Source: Pseudomonas congelans (GTDB lineage: Bacteria; Pseudomonadota; Gammaproteobacteria; Pseudomonadales; Pseudomonadaceae). From it: a DNA stretch of 64,000 bases. Numbering within the stretch: the first letter of the stretch is position 1; each line of letters starts with the position of its first letter. A model generated the notes under the pieces. The model made no database searches. It had not been told where the DNA came from and saw only the letters and a program-made list of their open reading frames with translations. Shown here piece after piece: positions 32,913 to 41,670 of this stretch. The translations under genes were made by a program, and so were the position numbers. The stretch is from assembly GCF_900103225.1 (NCBI RefSeq), contig NZ_FNJH01000001.1:556980-620979 (forward strand), given 5' to 3'.

Positions 32913-34463
32913 ATGACCCATCCCCTGTTGCGTGAGCTGATACCGCTGGTGTCCGACCTGTCCAGAGAGTTGCCGGACGAAGAGCGCTATCGGCGCCTGC
33001 TGCGCTCGTTGCGCCACTGGCTGCCGTGCGACGCTGCTGCACTGCTCAGGCTTGAGGATGACGTGTTGATTCCGCTCGCGGTGGATGGCCTGAGCGCGGA
33101 TACGCTCGGTCGCCGCTTTCGGGTTAGCGAACATCCACGCTTCGATGCGCTGCTGGCGAGTGACGGGCCCGTACGGTTTTCAGCCGACTGCGAACTGCCG
33201 GACCCCTATGACGGCCTGGTCGATGGTCACGGTGCGCTGGAAGTGCACGACTGTCTGGGCTGCGCGTTGTCTGTGCAGGGCCGCCCCTGGGGCTTGATCA
33301 CCCTGGATTCTCTGGACCCCGCGAGTTTCGGCAGTGTCGATCTGGACAGTCTGCAGGCCTTCGCCAGCCTTGCGGCAGCAACGGTGATGGCGGGGGAGCG
33401 CATCAACCAGCTGGCGCGAGGCTTTGAAGATCAGCGACAACTGGCTGAGGTCTACAAGCGTGCTGCCGGTGGGCGAGCGCCCCGCGAGCTGATTGGCCAG
33501 AGTGCCGCTCACCAGCGTTTGCAGCAAGAGATAGGGCTGGTCGGCAACAGCCCGCTGACCGTGCTGATCAATGGCGAAACCGGTGTCGGCAAGGAACTGG
33601 TGGCCGAATCGATCCACCAGCATTCGCCACGTGCGCACAAGCCGCTGATCAGCCTCAACTGCGCGGCGCTGCCGGAAACACTCGTCGAGAGTGAGCTCTT
33701 CGGTCACGTCAAAGGAGCTTTTTCCGGAGCGATCAACGGCCGCAGCGGCAAGTTCGAGTTGGCCGATGGCGGTACGCTGTTCCTCGACGAGGTGGGTGAG
33801 CTGCCATTGTCGGTGCAATCCAAGCTGTTGCGTGTGCTGCAAAGTGGCCAACTGCAGCGGGTCGGCTCGGACAAGGAGCATCATGTGGACGTGCGCATCA
33901 TCGCCGCCACCAATCGCGATCTGGCCGAAGAAGTGCGGTCAGGGCGATTTCGTGCCGATCTCTATCATCGACTCAGTGTTTACCCGTTGCACGTGCCGGC
34001 CCTGCGTGAGCGCGGGCGCGATGTGCTGCTGCTGGCCGGGTATTTTCTGGAAGAGAACCGCGTGCGCATGGGGTTGCGCGGACTGCGCCTGAACGCCGAT
34101 GCGCAACGCTCGCTGATTGCACACGACTGGCCGGGCAATGTTCGTGAGCTCGAACACCTGATCAGCCGGGCAGTGCTCAAGGCGCTGTCTGCGCATCCTC
34201 ACAAGCCACGCATCCTGACCGTTGAAGCTTGGGCGCTTGCGCTGGATGACGTGGCGCCCGGCGTGTCGTTACCTGCAGCGGCACCCGCTCATCAGGCGAT
34301 CATCGAGGGGCCAGGGCTCAAGGCGTCGGTTGATGCTTATCAGCGTTTATTGATTGCCGAGTCGCTTGAGCGGCATCAAGGCCGATGGGTGGAAGTGGCG
34401 CGTGAATTATCCGTAGACAGGGCCAATCTCAATCGACTCGCCAAGAGGCTGGGAATACGCTGA
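32913..34463 (+). CDS. norR: NorR-type nitric-oxide-responsive sigma-54 activator
   Basis: This 516-aa protein aligns end to end with E. coli NorR: an N-terminal GAF domain (about 1-170) that binds NO through non-haem iron, a central AAA+ domain with Walker A GETGVGKE (221-228), and a C-terminal Fis-type helix-turn-helix. Residues matching the iron ligands or their surround are present (R76, D97, D100, H112, D132). The sigma-54 contact loop reads GAFSGA (268-273) rather than GAFTGA, and the position of E. coli Arg81 is Ala. GGAG stands before the ATG. No NO-detoxification gene (hmp, norVW, norCB) is beside it, so its target is elsewhere. Confidence 0.9.
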   Translation: MTHPLLRELIPLVSDLSRELPDEERYRRLLRSLRHWLPCDAAALLRLEDDVLIPLAVDGLSADTLGRRFRVSEHPRFDALLASDGPVRFSADCELPDPYDGLVDGHGALEVHDCLGCALSVQGRPWGLITLDSLDPASFGSVDLDSLQAFASLAAATVMAGERINQLARGFEDQRQLAEVYKRAAGGRAPRELIGQSAAHQRLQQEIGLVGNSPLTVLINGETGVGKELVAESIHQHSPRAHKPLISLNCAALPETLVESELFGHVKGAFSGAINGRSGKFELADGGTLFLDEVGELPLSVQSKLLRVLQSGQLQRVGSDKEHHVDVRIIAATNRDLAEEVRSGRFRADLYHRLSVYPLHVPALRERGRDVLLLAGYFLEENRVRMGLRGLRLNADAQRSLIAHDWPGNVRELEHLISRAVLKALSAHPHKPRILTVEAWALALDDVAPGVSLPAAAPAHQAIIEGPGLKASVDAYQRLLIAESLERHQGRWVEVARELSVDRANLNRLAKRLGIR

Positions 34464-34577
34464 TATATCCAGATGAGGTGTTCATTGGTCGCACGCATCA
34501 AAAAAATAATGAATTTCTTTACTGTGAACAGAGTCACCTATACTTCAAGCCACTGCTGAAAAAGGATCAGGCATTCA

Positions 34578-34802
34578 ATGGCACTTCCAAAGCATTACCG
34601 CATTGATTATCTGCTGAATGGTTCGTTCAAGAGTTTTTATATACGAACCGAGAACATGGATAACGCTGAAGCGTGGCACTGTGCAAGTGTCGACGCAGGC
34701 CTCGCACGCATACCTAAATACCGATTGGAGAAGGTTGCACGCGTATCGAAACCTTACGCGGAGCACTTTGGTGTCACCAACGTCGAATGGGCTCAGGCCT
34801 GA
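34578..34802 (+). CDS. Small conserved-looking protein, function unknown
   Basis: This 74-aa basic-acidic protein (starting MALPKHYRIDYLLNGSFKSF) has no signal peptide or membrane segment. The composition and a ribosome site (AAGGATCAGG) upstream of the ATG make it a likely real gene. Its sequence resembles small pseudomonad proteins often annotated as DUF6555-like, but this is from memory and not secure. The stop codon lies inside a perfect 28-bp palindrome. It follows norR by 114 bp and might share its transcript. Confidence 0.65.
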   Translation: MALPKHYRIDYLLNGSFKSFYIRTENMDNAEAWHCASVDAGLARIPKYRLEKVARVSKPYAEHFGVTNVEWAQA

Positions 34803-34811
34803 GCCCATTCG
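34784..34811. terminator. Perfect 28-bp palindrome between convergent genes
   Basis: The sequence from 34784 (CGAATGGGCTCAGG) to 34811 is its own reverse complement and includes the stop codon of the 74-aa gene. It sits between convergent genes, so a bidirectional terminator is likely, although no U-tract follows on either strand. Confidence 0.55.
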
Positions 34812-34824
34812 ACCGTACACCCCG

Positions 34825-36243
34825 TCAGCGATGAGCTATCTGCTCCAGCGCCAGATTACGTGTACGTGGCCCGAACCGGCCGATCGTGACGATCACGATC
34901 AACATACTGCCGACGATAAAGGCCAGCACGCCTGGCGTGCCGAAGTGGTCGAGAAATATCCCGATCAGCAGGCTGCTGAACACCGTTGACAATCGGCTGA
35001 ACGAATAACAGAAGCCCACCGCGCGAGCGCGTATGTTGGTCGGGAACAGCTCGCCCTGGTACGAGTGATAGCTGAAGCTCAGCCACGCGTTGCAGAACGT
35101 AATCATGATCCCGCAGAAAATCAGCCCTGCCGCGCTGGTTTGAAACGCGAACAGGCTGCCAAATATCATTGCTCCCAGTGCAGAGCCGACGATTTGCCAT
35201 TTGTTCTCGAAGCGGTTGGCAAATTTTACGAACAGCAGCGGCCCCAGCGGATAGGCCAGCGTAATCACGAACGCGTACGCGAGGCTGTGGGTGACGCTCA
35301 GGCCCTGACCAGAGAGCAGGGCGGGCAACCAGTTGCCGAAGCCGAAGAAACCGATGGCCTGAAAAACATGAAACACGATCAGCATCAAGGCGCGGCGACG
35401 ATAGGGTGGCTGCCACATGTCGGCAAATCTGCCGTTGCCTGACAGCGCCACGTTTTCCGGTTCAGGTTCATCCAGTGGTTTGCCGTGGTCTTTGATGCAG
35501 CGTGCCTCAATCCCGTCCATGATTCGCTCGGCTTCATCGAAGCGTCCCTTTTGCGCCAGCCAGCGCGGCGACTCCGGCAGCGCCGAGCGCAGCCACCAGA
35601 CGAACAGGGCAAAGACTGCACTGCTGATCACTACCCAGCGCCAGCCGGAAAATCCGAAAGGATCCTGGGGCACCAGCCACCACGACATCAGTGCAACGCT
35701 GGGGACTGACAAAAACTGAATGAAGAAGGCAAAGGCGAATGCCGAGCTGCGTATGCGCTTGGGCACCAGTTCCGACAGGTAGGTGTCGATGGTGACCAAC
35801 TCGACCCCCAGGCCGATACCCACAACGAAGCGCATGCCTATCACGCCCAGCGCGGAGGTCTGCAGGCCCATGATTACGGTGGCGATGGTGTACCAGATCA
35901 GCGCGAAGGTAAAGATCGCGCGACGGCCGTAACGATCGGCAATCGGGCTGACGAGGCTGGCACCGAAAAACAGGCCCAGAAAGGTCGCCGAGGCAAAGGC
36001 CGCCTGATCTGAAAAGCCGAACAGGCCCTGACTGCCCGTGGCGAAGATTCCTTCGCGGATCAGGCCGGGACTGATGTAGGCGGTCTGGAACAGATCGTAA
36101 AGCTCGAAAAAACCGGCGATGGACAGCAGCGCGACCAGTCGCCAGATGGTCGAGACCGCAGGCAAACGGTCGATACGTGCCGAGATATAAGCCGCACGTA
36201 ACGCTTCGTCCGCCATGGTGGGTGTCTGGTGGGGAGGGTTCAT
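34825..36243 (-). CDS. MFS transporter
   Basis: This 472-aa protein has twelve predicted membrane helices and major-facilitator signatures: the loop 2-3 motif DRYGRRAIF, GIGLGVELVTIDTYLSELVPKRIRS after helix 4-5, PESPRWL at the central loop, and a second-half ELFPTNIRARAVGF. This pattern fits the metabolite:H+ symporter branch that includes organic-acid and sugar porters. The substrate is not evident. AGGAT lies before the ATG at 36243; ATG 36216 is an alternative. It is a single-gene unit. Confidence 0.85.
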   Translation of the reverse strand: MNPPHQTPTMADEALRAAYISARIDRLPAVSTIWRLVALLSIAGFFELYDLFQTAYISPGLIREGIFATGSQGLFGFSDQAAFASATFLGLFFGASLVSPIADRYGRRAIFTFALIWYTIATVIMGLQTSALGVIGMRFVVGIGLGVELVTIDTYLSELVPKRIRSSAFAFAFFIQFLSVPSVALMSWWLVPQDPFGFSGWRWVVISSAVFALFVWWLRSALPESPRWLAQKGRFDEAERIMDGIEARCIKDHGKPLDEPEPENVALSGNGRFADMWQPPYRRRALMLIVFHVFQAIGFFGFGNWLPALLSGQGLSVTHSLAYAFVITLAYPLGPLLFVKFANRFENKWQIVGSALGAMIFGSLFAFQTSAAGLIFCGIMITFCNAWLSFSYHSYQGELFPTNIRARAVGFCYSFSRLSTVFSSLLIGIFLDHFGTPGVLAFIVGSMLIVIVTIGRFGPRTRNLALEQIAHR

Positions 36244-36973
36244 CAGTGGCCATCCTGAGTTCTTGTTGGAGACTGGATGGTACCCTTTACAATTGGTAAT
36301 GATTAGAGCAGTTTGCGTTTATCAGCCGTCTGAGGATTAATAATTGTTTATCTGGCTGCTTTATTGAGTTTTTATTTCACTTCAGGTTGATCATTCATCT
36401 GCCAAACCGCTCTTGTCCATTACGTCACTCATGCTTATACGCCCACGCCAGTTCAGCTTGATGTATCGACCTTCAGACCATGAGATAGCCCCGGTCTGCG
36501 GCGCGTTATCGGTCGGATCACGTCAAGCCGGAGCTGCGTCGCCGGCATCGTGCGCTACGCTGCATCCAAGGGTATGTGCAACATGGAAAGTTGCATCCAA
36601 ATGACGGCTATAGATGAACGTCGTTGAGGATGACATTGCCTGAGACAGCGTTAATAACTGAACTCAATAACAAGGATGTTTATATGTCGAACTTCCAGGA
36701 AACCAAAGCCACCGTAACCTTTGATTAACGGAAAGCCGATGGTCGGCACTATCATCTCAGGCGAAGGCACAGTTCAAGGCAGATCACTGAGTATTCAATG
36801 GTCTGCCTGGCCGATCCGCGGTCGAGTGGTTTGTTCGAGTCCACCGAGGGAAGCTTCTGTAAATAATCTTCCCCATCCGCTGAAAGCAAGGGGCCGATTT
36901 CGCTGCGCATGTATCAACATGTGTCGCAAAACCTTAGGATGAGCTTCTTCATTCTTCTGCTCGACTGGTTCCC
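36244..36973. other. 730-bp intergenic region with a degraded small gene
   Basis: Apart from the broken small frame at 36684, nothing convincing is seen. There is AT-rich DNA at 36280-36400 that probably holds the promoter of the MFS gene on the minus strand. A 9-base direct repeat TGCATCCAA occurs near 36562 and 36592. No clear ribosome site precedes mntH. Confidence 0.5.
36684..36852 (+). pseudogene. Probable frameshifted small gene
   Basis: ATG at 36684 follows AAGGAT at good spacing and codes MSNFQETKATVTFD before TAA. Skipping one T at the stop continues as NGKPMVGTIISGEGTVQGRS, which reads like a natural small protein, so a one-base insertion is suspected. The remainder drifts without a convincing end. 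The family is unknown. It could instead be a real 14-residue leader. Confidence 0.35.
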
Positions 36974-38293
36974 GTGACGTACAAACTGCCCACCACAGCC
37001 ACTGCTCCTTTTTGCCCCTCGGCGACCACCGATAGCGTGGCCATTCCGCCAAACGCCTCCCTGCTGCGCAAGATGATGCTGTTCGTCGGGCCTGGCCTGC
37101 TGGTTTCCATCGGCTACATGGACCCCGGTAACTGGGCGACAGCTATCGAGGCAGGCTCGCGTTTCGGTTATTCATTGCTGTTTGTAGTGGTGCTGGCCAG
37201 CCTTTCCGGCATGGTGCTGCAAAACCTTTGCTCGCGTCTGGGCATCGTCACCGGCCGTGATCTGGCGCAGTTGTCCGCGGCTCATTACAGCCGCAAGGTC
37301 GCCAAGGGCCAGTGGCTGCTGGCAGAGTTGTCGATCATTGCCACCGATCTGGCGGAAGTGTTGGGGACTGCGCTGGCGTTTCATCTGTTGCTCGGCGTTT
37401 CCATCACCACCGGTGTGGTGCTGACCGCCTTCGATACGCTGATTGTGCTGGCCTTGCAGGGTGCCAATTTTCGTCGTCTGGAAGCCATTGTGCTGGGGCT
37501 GATTGCAACCATCGCCAGCTGCTTCGCCGTGGAGTTGTTTCTGATCAAGCCGTTCTGGCCGGACGTCGTCGCGGGTCTGAAGCCGAGTTGGGATGTGTTG
37601 AGCAGCCAGGAGCCGCTGTACATCGCCATCGGCATTCTGGGTGCTACCGTCATGCCGCATAACCTTTATCTGCACTCATCCGTGGTGCAGACTCGGGTCA
37701 ACGGTTCGGACCAGGCCAGCAAGGCCAGCGCGATTCGCTACGCGCGGCTCGATACCATCGGTTCGCTGAGCCTGGCACTGCTGATCAATGCGGCGATTCT
37801 GATCCTCGCTGCTGCAGCATTTCACAAGACCGGGCATACCGAGGTGGTTGAGATTCAGGACGCCTATCACCTGCTCGATCCGCTGGTAGGCGGCGCGATT
37901 GCCAGCGTGTTGTTCGGTATTGCCTTGCTGGCGGCGGGGCAGAGCTCGACATTCACCGGCACCATTGCCGGGCAAGTGGTGCTCGAAGGTTTTCTGCAGG
38001 CGAAAATTCCGTGCTGGCAGCGGCGCTTGATCACCCGTGCGCTGGCATTGATTCCGGCGCTGATCGGCGTGGTCTGGTTGGGTGACAGCTCGGTTGGGCA
38101 GATGCTGGTGCTCAGTCAGGTCGTGCTGAGCCTGCAATTGCCATTCGCGCTCTGGCCGTTGATTCGTTTTACCAGCGACCCACAATTGATGGGGCCGTTC
38201 GTCAACAGCCGGCTGGTCAAAACGGCTGCCTGGGGGCTGTTCGGGCTGATCTCGGCGGCCAACCTGACGTTGCTGTGGTTCTGGATCAGCTGA
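36974..38293 (+). CDS. mntH: NRAMP-family Mn2+/divalent metal:H+ symporter
   Basis: This 439-aa inner-membrane protein imports manganese (and to a lesser degree iron) with protons. Both metal-binding motifs are intact: D50-P-G-N53 in helix 1 and M227-P-H229 in helix 6. About eleven helices are predicted. The GTG at 36974 is taken as start, but no ribosome site precedes it, and an internal ATG near codon 34 is possible although it would cut close to helix 1. No MntR gene is adjacent and no riboswitch was recognised. Confidence 0.9.
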   Translation: MTYKLPTTATAPFCPSATTDSVAIPPNASLLRKMMLFVGPGLLVSIGYMDPGNWATAIEAGSRFGYSLLFVVVLASLSGMVLQNLCSRLGIVTGRDLAQLSAAHYSRKVAKGQWLLAELSIIATDLAEVLGTALAFHLLLGVSITTGVVLTAFDTLIVLALQGANFRRLEAIVLGLIATIASCFAVELFLIKPFWPDVVAGLKPSWDVLSSQEPLYIAIGILGATVMPHNLYLHSSVVQTRVNGSDQASKASAIRYARLDTIGSLSLALLINAAILILAAAAFHKTGHTEVVEIQDAYHLLDPLVGGAIASVLFGIALLAAGQSSTFTGTIAGQVVLEGFLQAKIPCWQRRLITRALALIPALIGVVWLGDSSVGQMLVLSQVVLSLQLPFALWPLIRFTSDPQLMGPFVNSRLVKTAAWGLFGLISAANLTLLWFWIS

Positions 38294-38354
38294 ACTTGAC
38301 CGGCTGCAGCGACTCTCACACCTGACACCAATGTCAGCCGTCAGGTAGCCGGAC

Positions 38355-39806
38355 ATGAGCACACCGAACGACAAGGGCAGCGTCTTCGAAACCGATTTGC
38401 CCGCCCGTCTAGACCGTCTTCCCTGGGGCCGCTTTCATACCTTGCTGGTCGTGGCGCTGGGGATCACCTGGCTACTGGACGGCCTGGAAGTGACCCTCGC
38501 AGGTTCGGTAGCCGGCGCCTTGAAGGCCAGCCCGGCGCTCAACCTCACCAACAGCGACATTGGCCTGGCAGGCGCCGCTTACATTGCCGGTGCGGTGCTG
38601 GGTGCGTTGTTCTTTGGCTGGCTGGCGGACCGTCTCGGGCGTCGCAAACTGTTCTTCATCACCTTGCTGCTGTATGTCGGCGCGACGGCCGCCACGGCGT
38701 TCTCCTTCAGTGTATGGAGCTTCATGCTGTTCCGCTTTCTGACCGGCATGGGCATCGGCGGCGAGTACACGGCAATCAACTCGACCATTCAGGAATTTAC
38801 CCCGGCCCGCTATCGGGGGTGGGTCGACCTGACCATCAATGGCACGTTCTGGCTGGGCGCCGCGCTCGGTGCGATTGGCTCGATTGTCTTGCTCGACCCG
38901 CTGTGGATCGGCGCCGAGCTGGGCTGGCGCCTGTGTTTCGGGATCGGCGCGGTATTGGGGCTGCTGGTTCTGCTGATGCGCCTGTGGTTGCCAGAGAGCC
39001 CGCGCTGGTTGTTGATACATGGCCAGGCTGAACAGGCGAAGCAGATCGTCGAGCAGATAGAAGCAGACTTGCAGCGCCAGGGGCACGTATTGCCCGCCGT
39101 CGCGGGAAAACCCCTGCGCCTGCATGCCCGTGACCATACGCCGCTGGGCGAGGTCGCCAGAACGTTGCTGGTGACGTTTCGTCAGCGTTCGTTGGTAGGC
39201 ATGACGCTGCTCACGGCCCAGGCGTTTTTCTACAACGCAATTTTTTTCACCTATGCACTGGTGCTGACCGACTTCTATGACGTGCCGGCCGAGCGCGTCG
39301 GTTGGTACGTGCTGCCACTGGCGCTGGGCAACTTTTGCGGTCCGCTGCTGCTGGGCAGACTGTTTGACGTGGTCGGTCGACGGGTGATGATCAGCCTCAC
39401 CTATGGTGTCTCGGGCGTGCTACTGGCCATCAGCGGCTATCTGTTCCAGCAAGGTTTGCTGGACGTCACCCAGCAAGCCATCGCCTGGATGGTGATTTTC
39501 TTCTTTGCATCGGCCGCGGCCAGCTCGGCCTACCTGACCGTCGCCGAAACCTTTCCACTGGAGATCCGTGCCCTGGCGATTGCGGTGTTCTACGCATTCG
39601 GTACCGGGCTGGGCGGGATGATTGGCCCGACGCTGTTCGGCGAGCTGATCGAAACAGGTGAGCGCAGCAATGTGCTGATCGGCTATCTGATAGGCGCAGG
39701 GCTGATGTTGCTGGCGGCGATTGTGCAGTCGATATGGGGCGCGGCTGCCGAGCGCAAATCTCTGGAAGACGTGGCCAGGCCGTTGTCGCAGGCCGGGGAC
39801 CGATAG
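38355..39806 (+). CDS. MFS transporter (sugar-porter-like)
   Basis: This 483-aa protein has twelve helices and motifs of the sugar/organic-acid porter group: LADRLGRRKLF, RFLTGMGIGGEYTAINSTIQEFTPARYRG, LPESPRWLL, and AETFPLEIRALAIAVFYAFGTG. It lies 61 bp after mntH on the same strand, so read-through is possible. The ATG at 38355 has AGGT upstream. The substrate is unknown; the GEYTAINS variant of helix 4-5 is also seen in aromatic-acid and niacin porters. Confidence 0.83.
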   Translation: MSTPNDKGSVFETDLPARLDRLPWGRFHTLLVVALGITWLLDGLEVTLAGSVAGALKASPALNLTNSDIGLAGAAYIAGAVLGALFFGWLADRLGRRKLFFITLLLYVGATAATAFSFSVWSFMLFRFLTGMGIGGEYTAINSTIQEFTPARYRGWVDLTINGTFWLGAALGAIGSIVLLDPLWIGAELGWRLCFGIGAVLGLLVLLMRLWLPESPRWLLIHGQAEQAKQIVEQIEADLQRQGHVLPAVAGKPLRLHARDHTPLGEVARTLLVTFRQRSLVGMTLLTAQAFFYNAIFFTYALVLTDFYDVPAERVGWYVLPLALGNFCGPLLLGRLFDVVGRRVMISLTYGVSGVLLAISGYLFQQGLLDVTQQAIAWMVIFFFASAAASSAYLTVAETFPLEIRALAIAVFYAFGTGLGGMIGPTLFGELIETGERSNVLIGYLIGAGLMLLAAIVQSIWGAAAERKSLEDVARPLSQAGDR

Positions 39807-39812
39807 GGGGCG

Positions 39813-40010
39813 TTAACGGAATATGCCGCGCAGGCTGTCCACGGACGCCTGCAGGCCGATGATCCGCTCACTGACCTCTTGCGCTTCGTGTGCCCGGGAA
39901 GTTCGCTCGAGGTACAGGAGATGTCCTGCCAGGTTGGCCGAAACAAGTTCCAGGTCGTCGGCAGTACGCCTGATGTACGCCTGCATGTCTTGCAACTGTT
40001 CGATCTGCAC
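39813..40010 (-). CDS. Small protein of unknown function, helical
   Basis: This 65-aa protein is predicted almost wholly helical (IEQLQDMQAYIRRTADDLELV, LERTSRAHEAQEVSERIIGL) and may form a coiled coil. GTG at 40010 is chosen because AAGGGGA stands six bases before it; an ATG at 40034 gives 73 residues but lacks a ribosome site. It converges with the MFS gene. No family is recognised. Confidence 0.6.
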   Translation of the reverse strand: MQIEQLQDMQAYIRRTADDLELVSANLAGHLLYLERTSRAHEAQEVSERIIGLQASVDSLRGIFR

Positions 40011-40163
40011 GGATGGTCCCCTTATAGGTCGCATCCGAGCGCACTAATTGAATGGGTGGCTATCGTCAGTCCACCCAATCGGGTTGTCGGCGGCAAGGCC
40101 AGCTTTCTTTAATGCCGCAGGTAAATAAACAGGCCAATCATTTTTTGCATCGTGCCGAGCGAT

Positions 40164-40367
40164 CTATTCGTCTTCCTGATCATCGTGTTCCGAGTAGGAG
40201 TCCAGCAACTCGGCCAGCGCCAGAGTGCGGTCCAGCCCTTTGCGGGTGGACATGATTTCGGCTACCGCCTGCGTGGCGGCAACTCTGGCAGCTTCGCGTT
40301 CGGCATCGGTGTTATTGGGCGTGGCGGCCTGCGCAGCCTCAATAATCGATTGCTCAAAGGTATTCAT
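40164..40367 (-). CDS. Small acidic protein of unknown function
   Basis: This 67-aa protein (MNTFEQSIIEAAQAATPNN...) is acidic, alanine-rich and helical, with an acidic tail (DSYSEHDDQEDE). There is no signal peptide. A purine-rich GAGCGAG precedes the ATG. It may be in one unit with the 65-aa gene downstream. No function can be given. Confidence 0.6.
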   Translation of the reverse strand: MNTFEQSIIEAAQAATPNNTDAEREAARVAATQAVAEIMSTRKGLDRTLALAELLDSYSEHDDQEDE

Positions 40368-40430
40368 GGTGCTCGCTCGTGAAATTCAAGTGCCTGTGAT
40401 ACCGAGAATGGCGGATTGTTTCAAGGCCGA

Positions 40431-40919
40431 TCAATCACCTTCGTAGGGAAAGTCCTCCAGGCTCTGCATCAACGCAACGCCCTGCGGCCCCTGAAGATTC
40501 TCCAGCACCCAGCAACTGTTGGCATTTTTGGCCAGCAGCAGGCGTGTCGTCTGGCTGGCGACCGGCTGTTGAGGGGCATCCTTGTAACCCAGGTTATAGG
40601 TCATTTCGACCACGGCCTGCTTGTCCGAGTTGGACACCAGCTTCCAGTCAATCGGCTTTTGCACATCACCGTCCTGCGCGTCGGTCCACGGGTTGGCGCT
40701 GACGGCGCATTGATCGCCGTTCTGGCACGCCCAGTCCTTCTTGAGCAGGCTCAGCAGAGGTTTGGACAAATAATCAGCGCTACCTTTGCCGTTCAGATAA
40801 AAATCCTGATGCTTTTCGTAAATCCAGCGCGCCGTATCGACCGGGGTCGCAGCCGGGCAGGCCGCATGGGCGGTGGTTGAAAGCAGGCAGGCGAAGGCAA
40901 TGGCGACGGTTCTGGACAT
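40431..40919 (-). CDS. Exported protein, DUF3828-like
   Basis: This 162-aa protein has a signal peptide (MSRTVAIAFACLLSTTAHA) and a mature domain with PVDTARWIYEKHQDFYL, two central cysteines (WACQNGDQCA) and a third in NSCWVLEN. The fold resembles DUF3828 proteins, which are periplasmic and of unknown role. The start at 40919 places the signal peptide at the N-terminus; a longer frame adds about 48 residues of unlikely sequence. The ribosome site is weak. Confidence 0.65.
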   Translation of the reverse strand: MSRTVAIAFACLLSTTAHAACPAATPVDTARWIYEKHQDFYLNGKGSADYLSKPLLSLLKKDWACQNGDQCAVSANPWTDAQDGDVQKPIDWKLVSNSDKQAVVEMTYNLGYKDAPQQPVASQTTRLLLAKNANSCWVLENLQGPQGVALMQSLEDFPYEGD

Positions 40920-41264
40920 GGAGCGGGCTCGCAGAAAAGGTGGCAGTGAGGGTGACAGGCACATGACAGTGCATTTGTAAGCCAAGCGGACAAAAAAGCA
41001 ATGTTTTTGGTCATGTGCAGCAGGGGGAGGCGGGCGGGTAGAAGCGGATTGAGGGGTATTCATTTAATGCGCTGCACGTTGCCAGCACTCCCTGGACCCG
41101 GGAACTTTCCACGGTATTCAAAGAAGCTTGCCATGCGTCGAGCATTCATCGGGGCGTTTGCACAGGGGAGTTATCGAAACATACGCTGCACTGGCATGTT
41201 CGTCCTCAAGCCTGCGTCACTTGGACGTGCTCGCGCAGAGCGCGAGCAACAGACAGGGTCGTTC
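40920..41264. other. Intergenic region with a GC-rich hairpin
   Basis: This 345-bp gap has no convincing gene. A tight hairpin, TGCTCGCGC (41228-41236) and GCGCGAGCA (41240-41248) around AGA, lies downstream of the RcnB-like gene on the minus strand and could act as its terminator or be REP-derived. No U-tract follows. Confidence 0.5.
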
Positions 41265-41573
41265 TTACTTCTTGACCGGCACGATATCCATGATCTGGCC
41301 ATTGACCTTCTGGAAACGCACGTACTTGTTATTAATCTTCACCCATTCACTTTCCTTGGCGGGTGTTTCCAGGCCTTTGCTTTTCCAGTCCTTCACTTCC
41401 AGATCGCTGCGGCGATATTTTTCCGGAACGCGGGAGCCTACTTCCAGCTCGTGGACGTTGTCCTTGGATTCGGTGACTTTCGGATCCGCCGTCTCTGCTG
41501 CGTGAACGGGCAGGGTGACGGCGGAAAAGCAGCCGAGCAAGGTCATGCAGGCGATCAACGATTTGCTATTCAT
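41265..41573 (-). CDS. RcnB-family exported protein
   Basis: This 102-aa periplasmic protein has a signal peptide (LIACMTLLGCFSAVTLPVHA) and a short C-terminal domain with RVPEKYRRSDLEVKDWKSKGL and WVKINNKYVRF, the pattern of RcnB/YohN proteins. E. coli RcnB takes part in nickel and cobalt homeostasis; many homologues have no tested role. GGGAG precedes the ATG at 41573. No RcnA exporter gene is nearby. Confidence 0.75.
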   Translation of the reverse strand: MNSKSLIACMTLLGCFSAVTLPVHAAETADPKVTESKDNVHELEVGSRVPEKYRRSDLEVKDWKSKGLETPAKESEWVKINNKYVRFQKVNGQIMDIVPVKK

Positions 41574-41670
41574 GTGAAGACTCCCGGTCTTTGGTATCAG
41601 GCGATGGCTTAATGCCTCGTAATAACTCGGACCCCCACTGTTGCAAATCATTCGATCGGGTTTGCTGTGC

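Noticed and set aside
36280..36310. Possible Fur- or MntR-type site near TGGTAATGATTAG
   Set aside because: Only a partial match, and it lies before the MFS gene rather than mntH.
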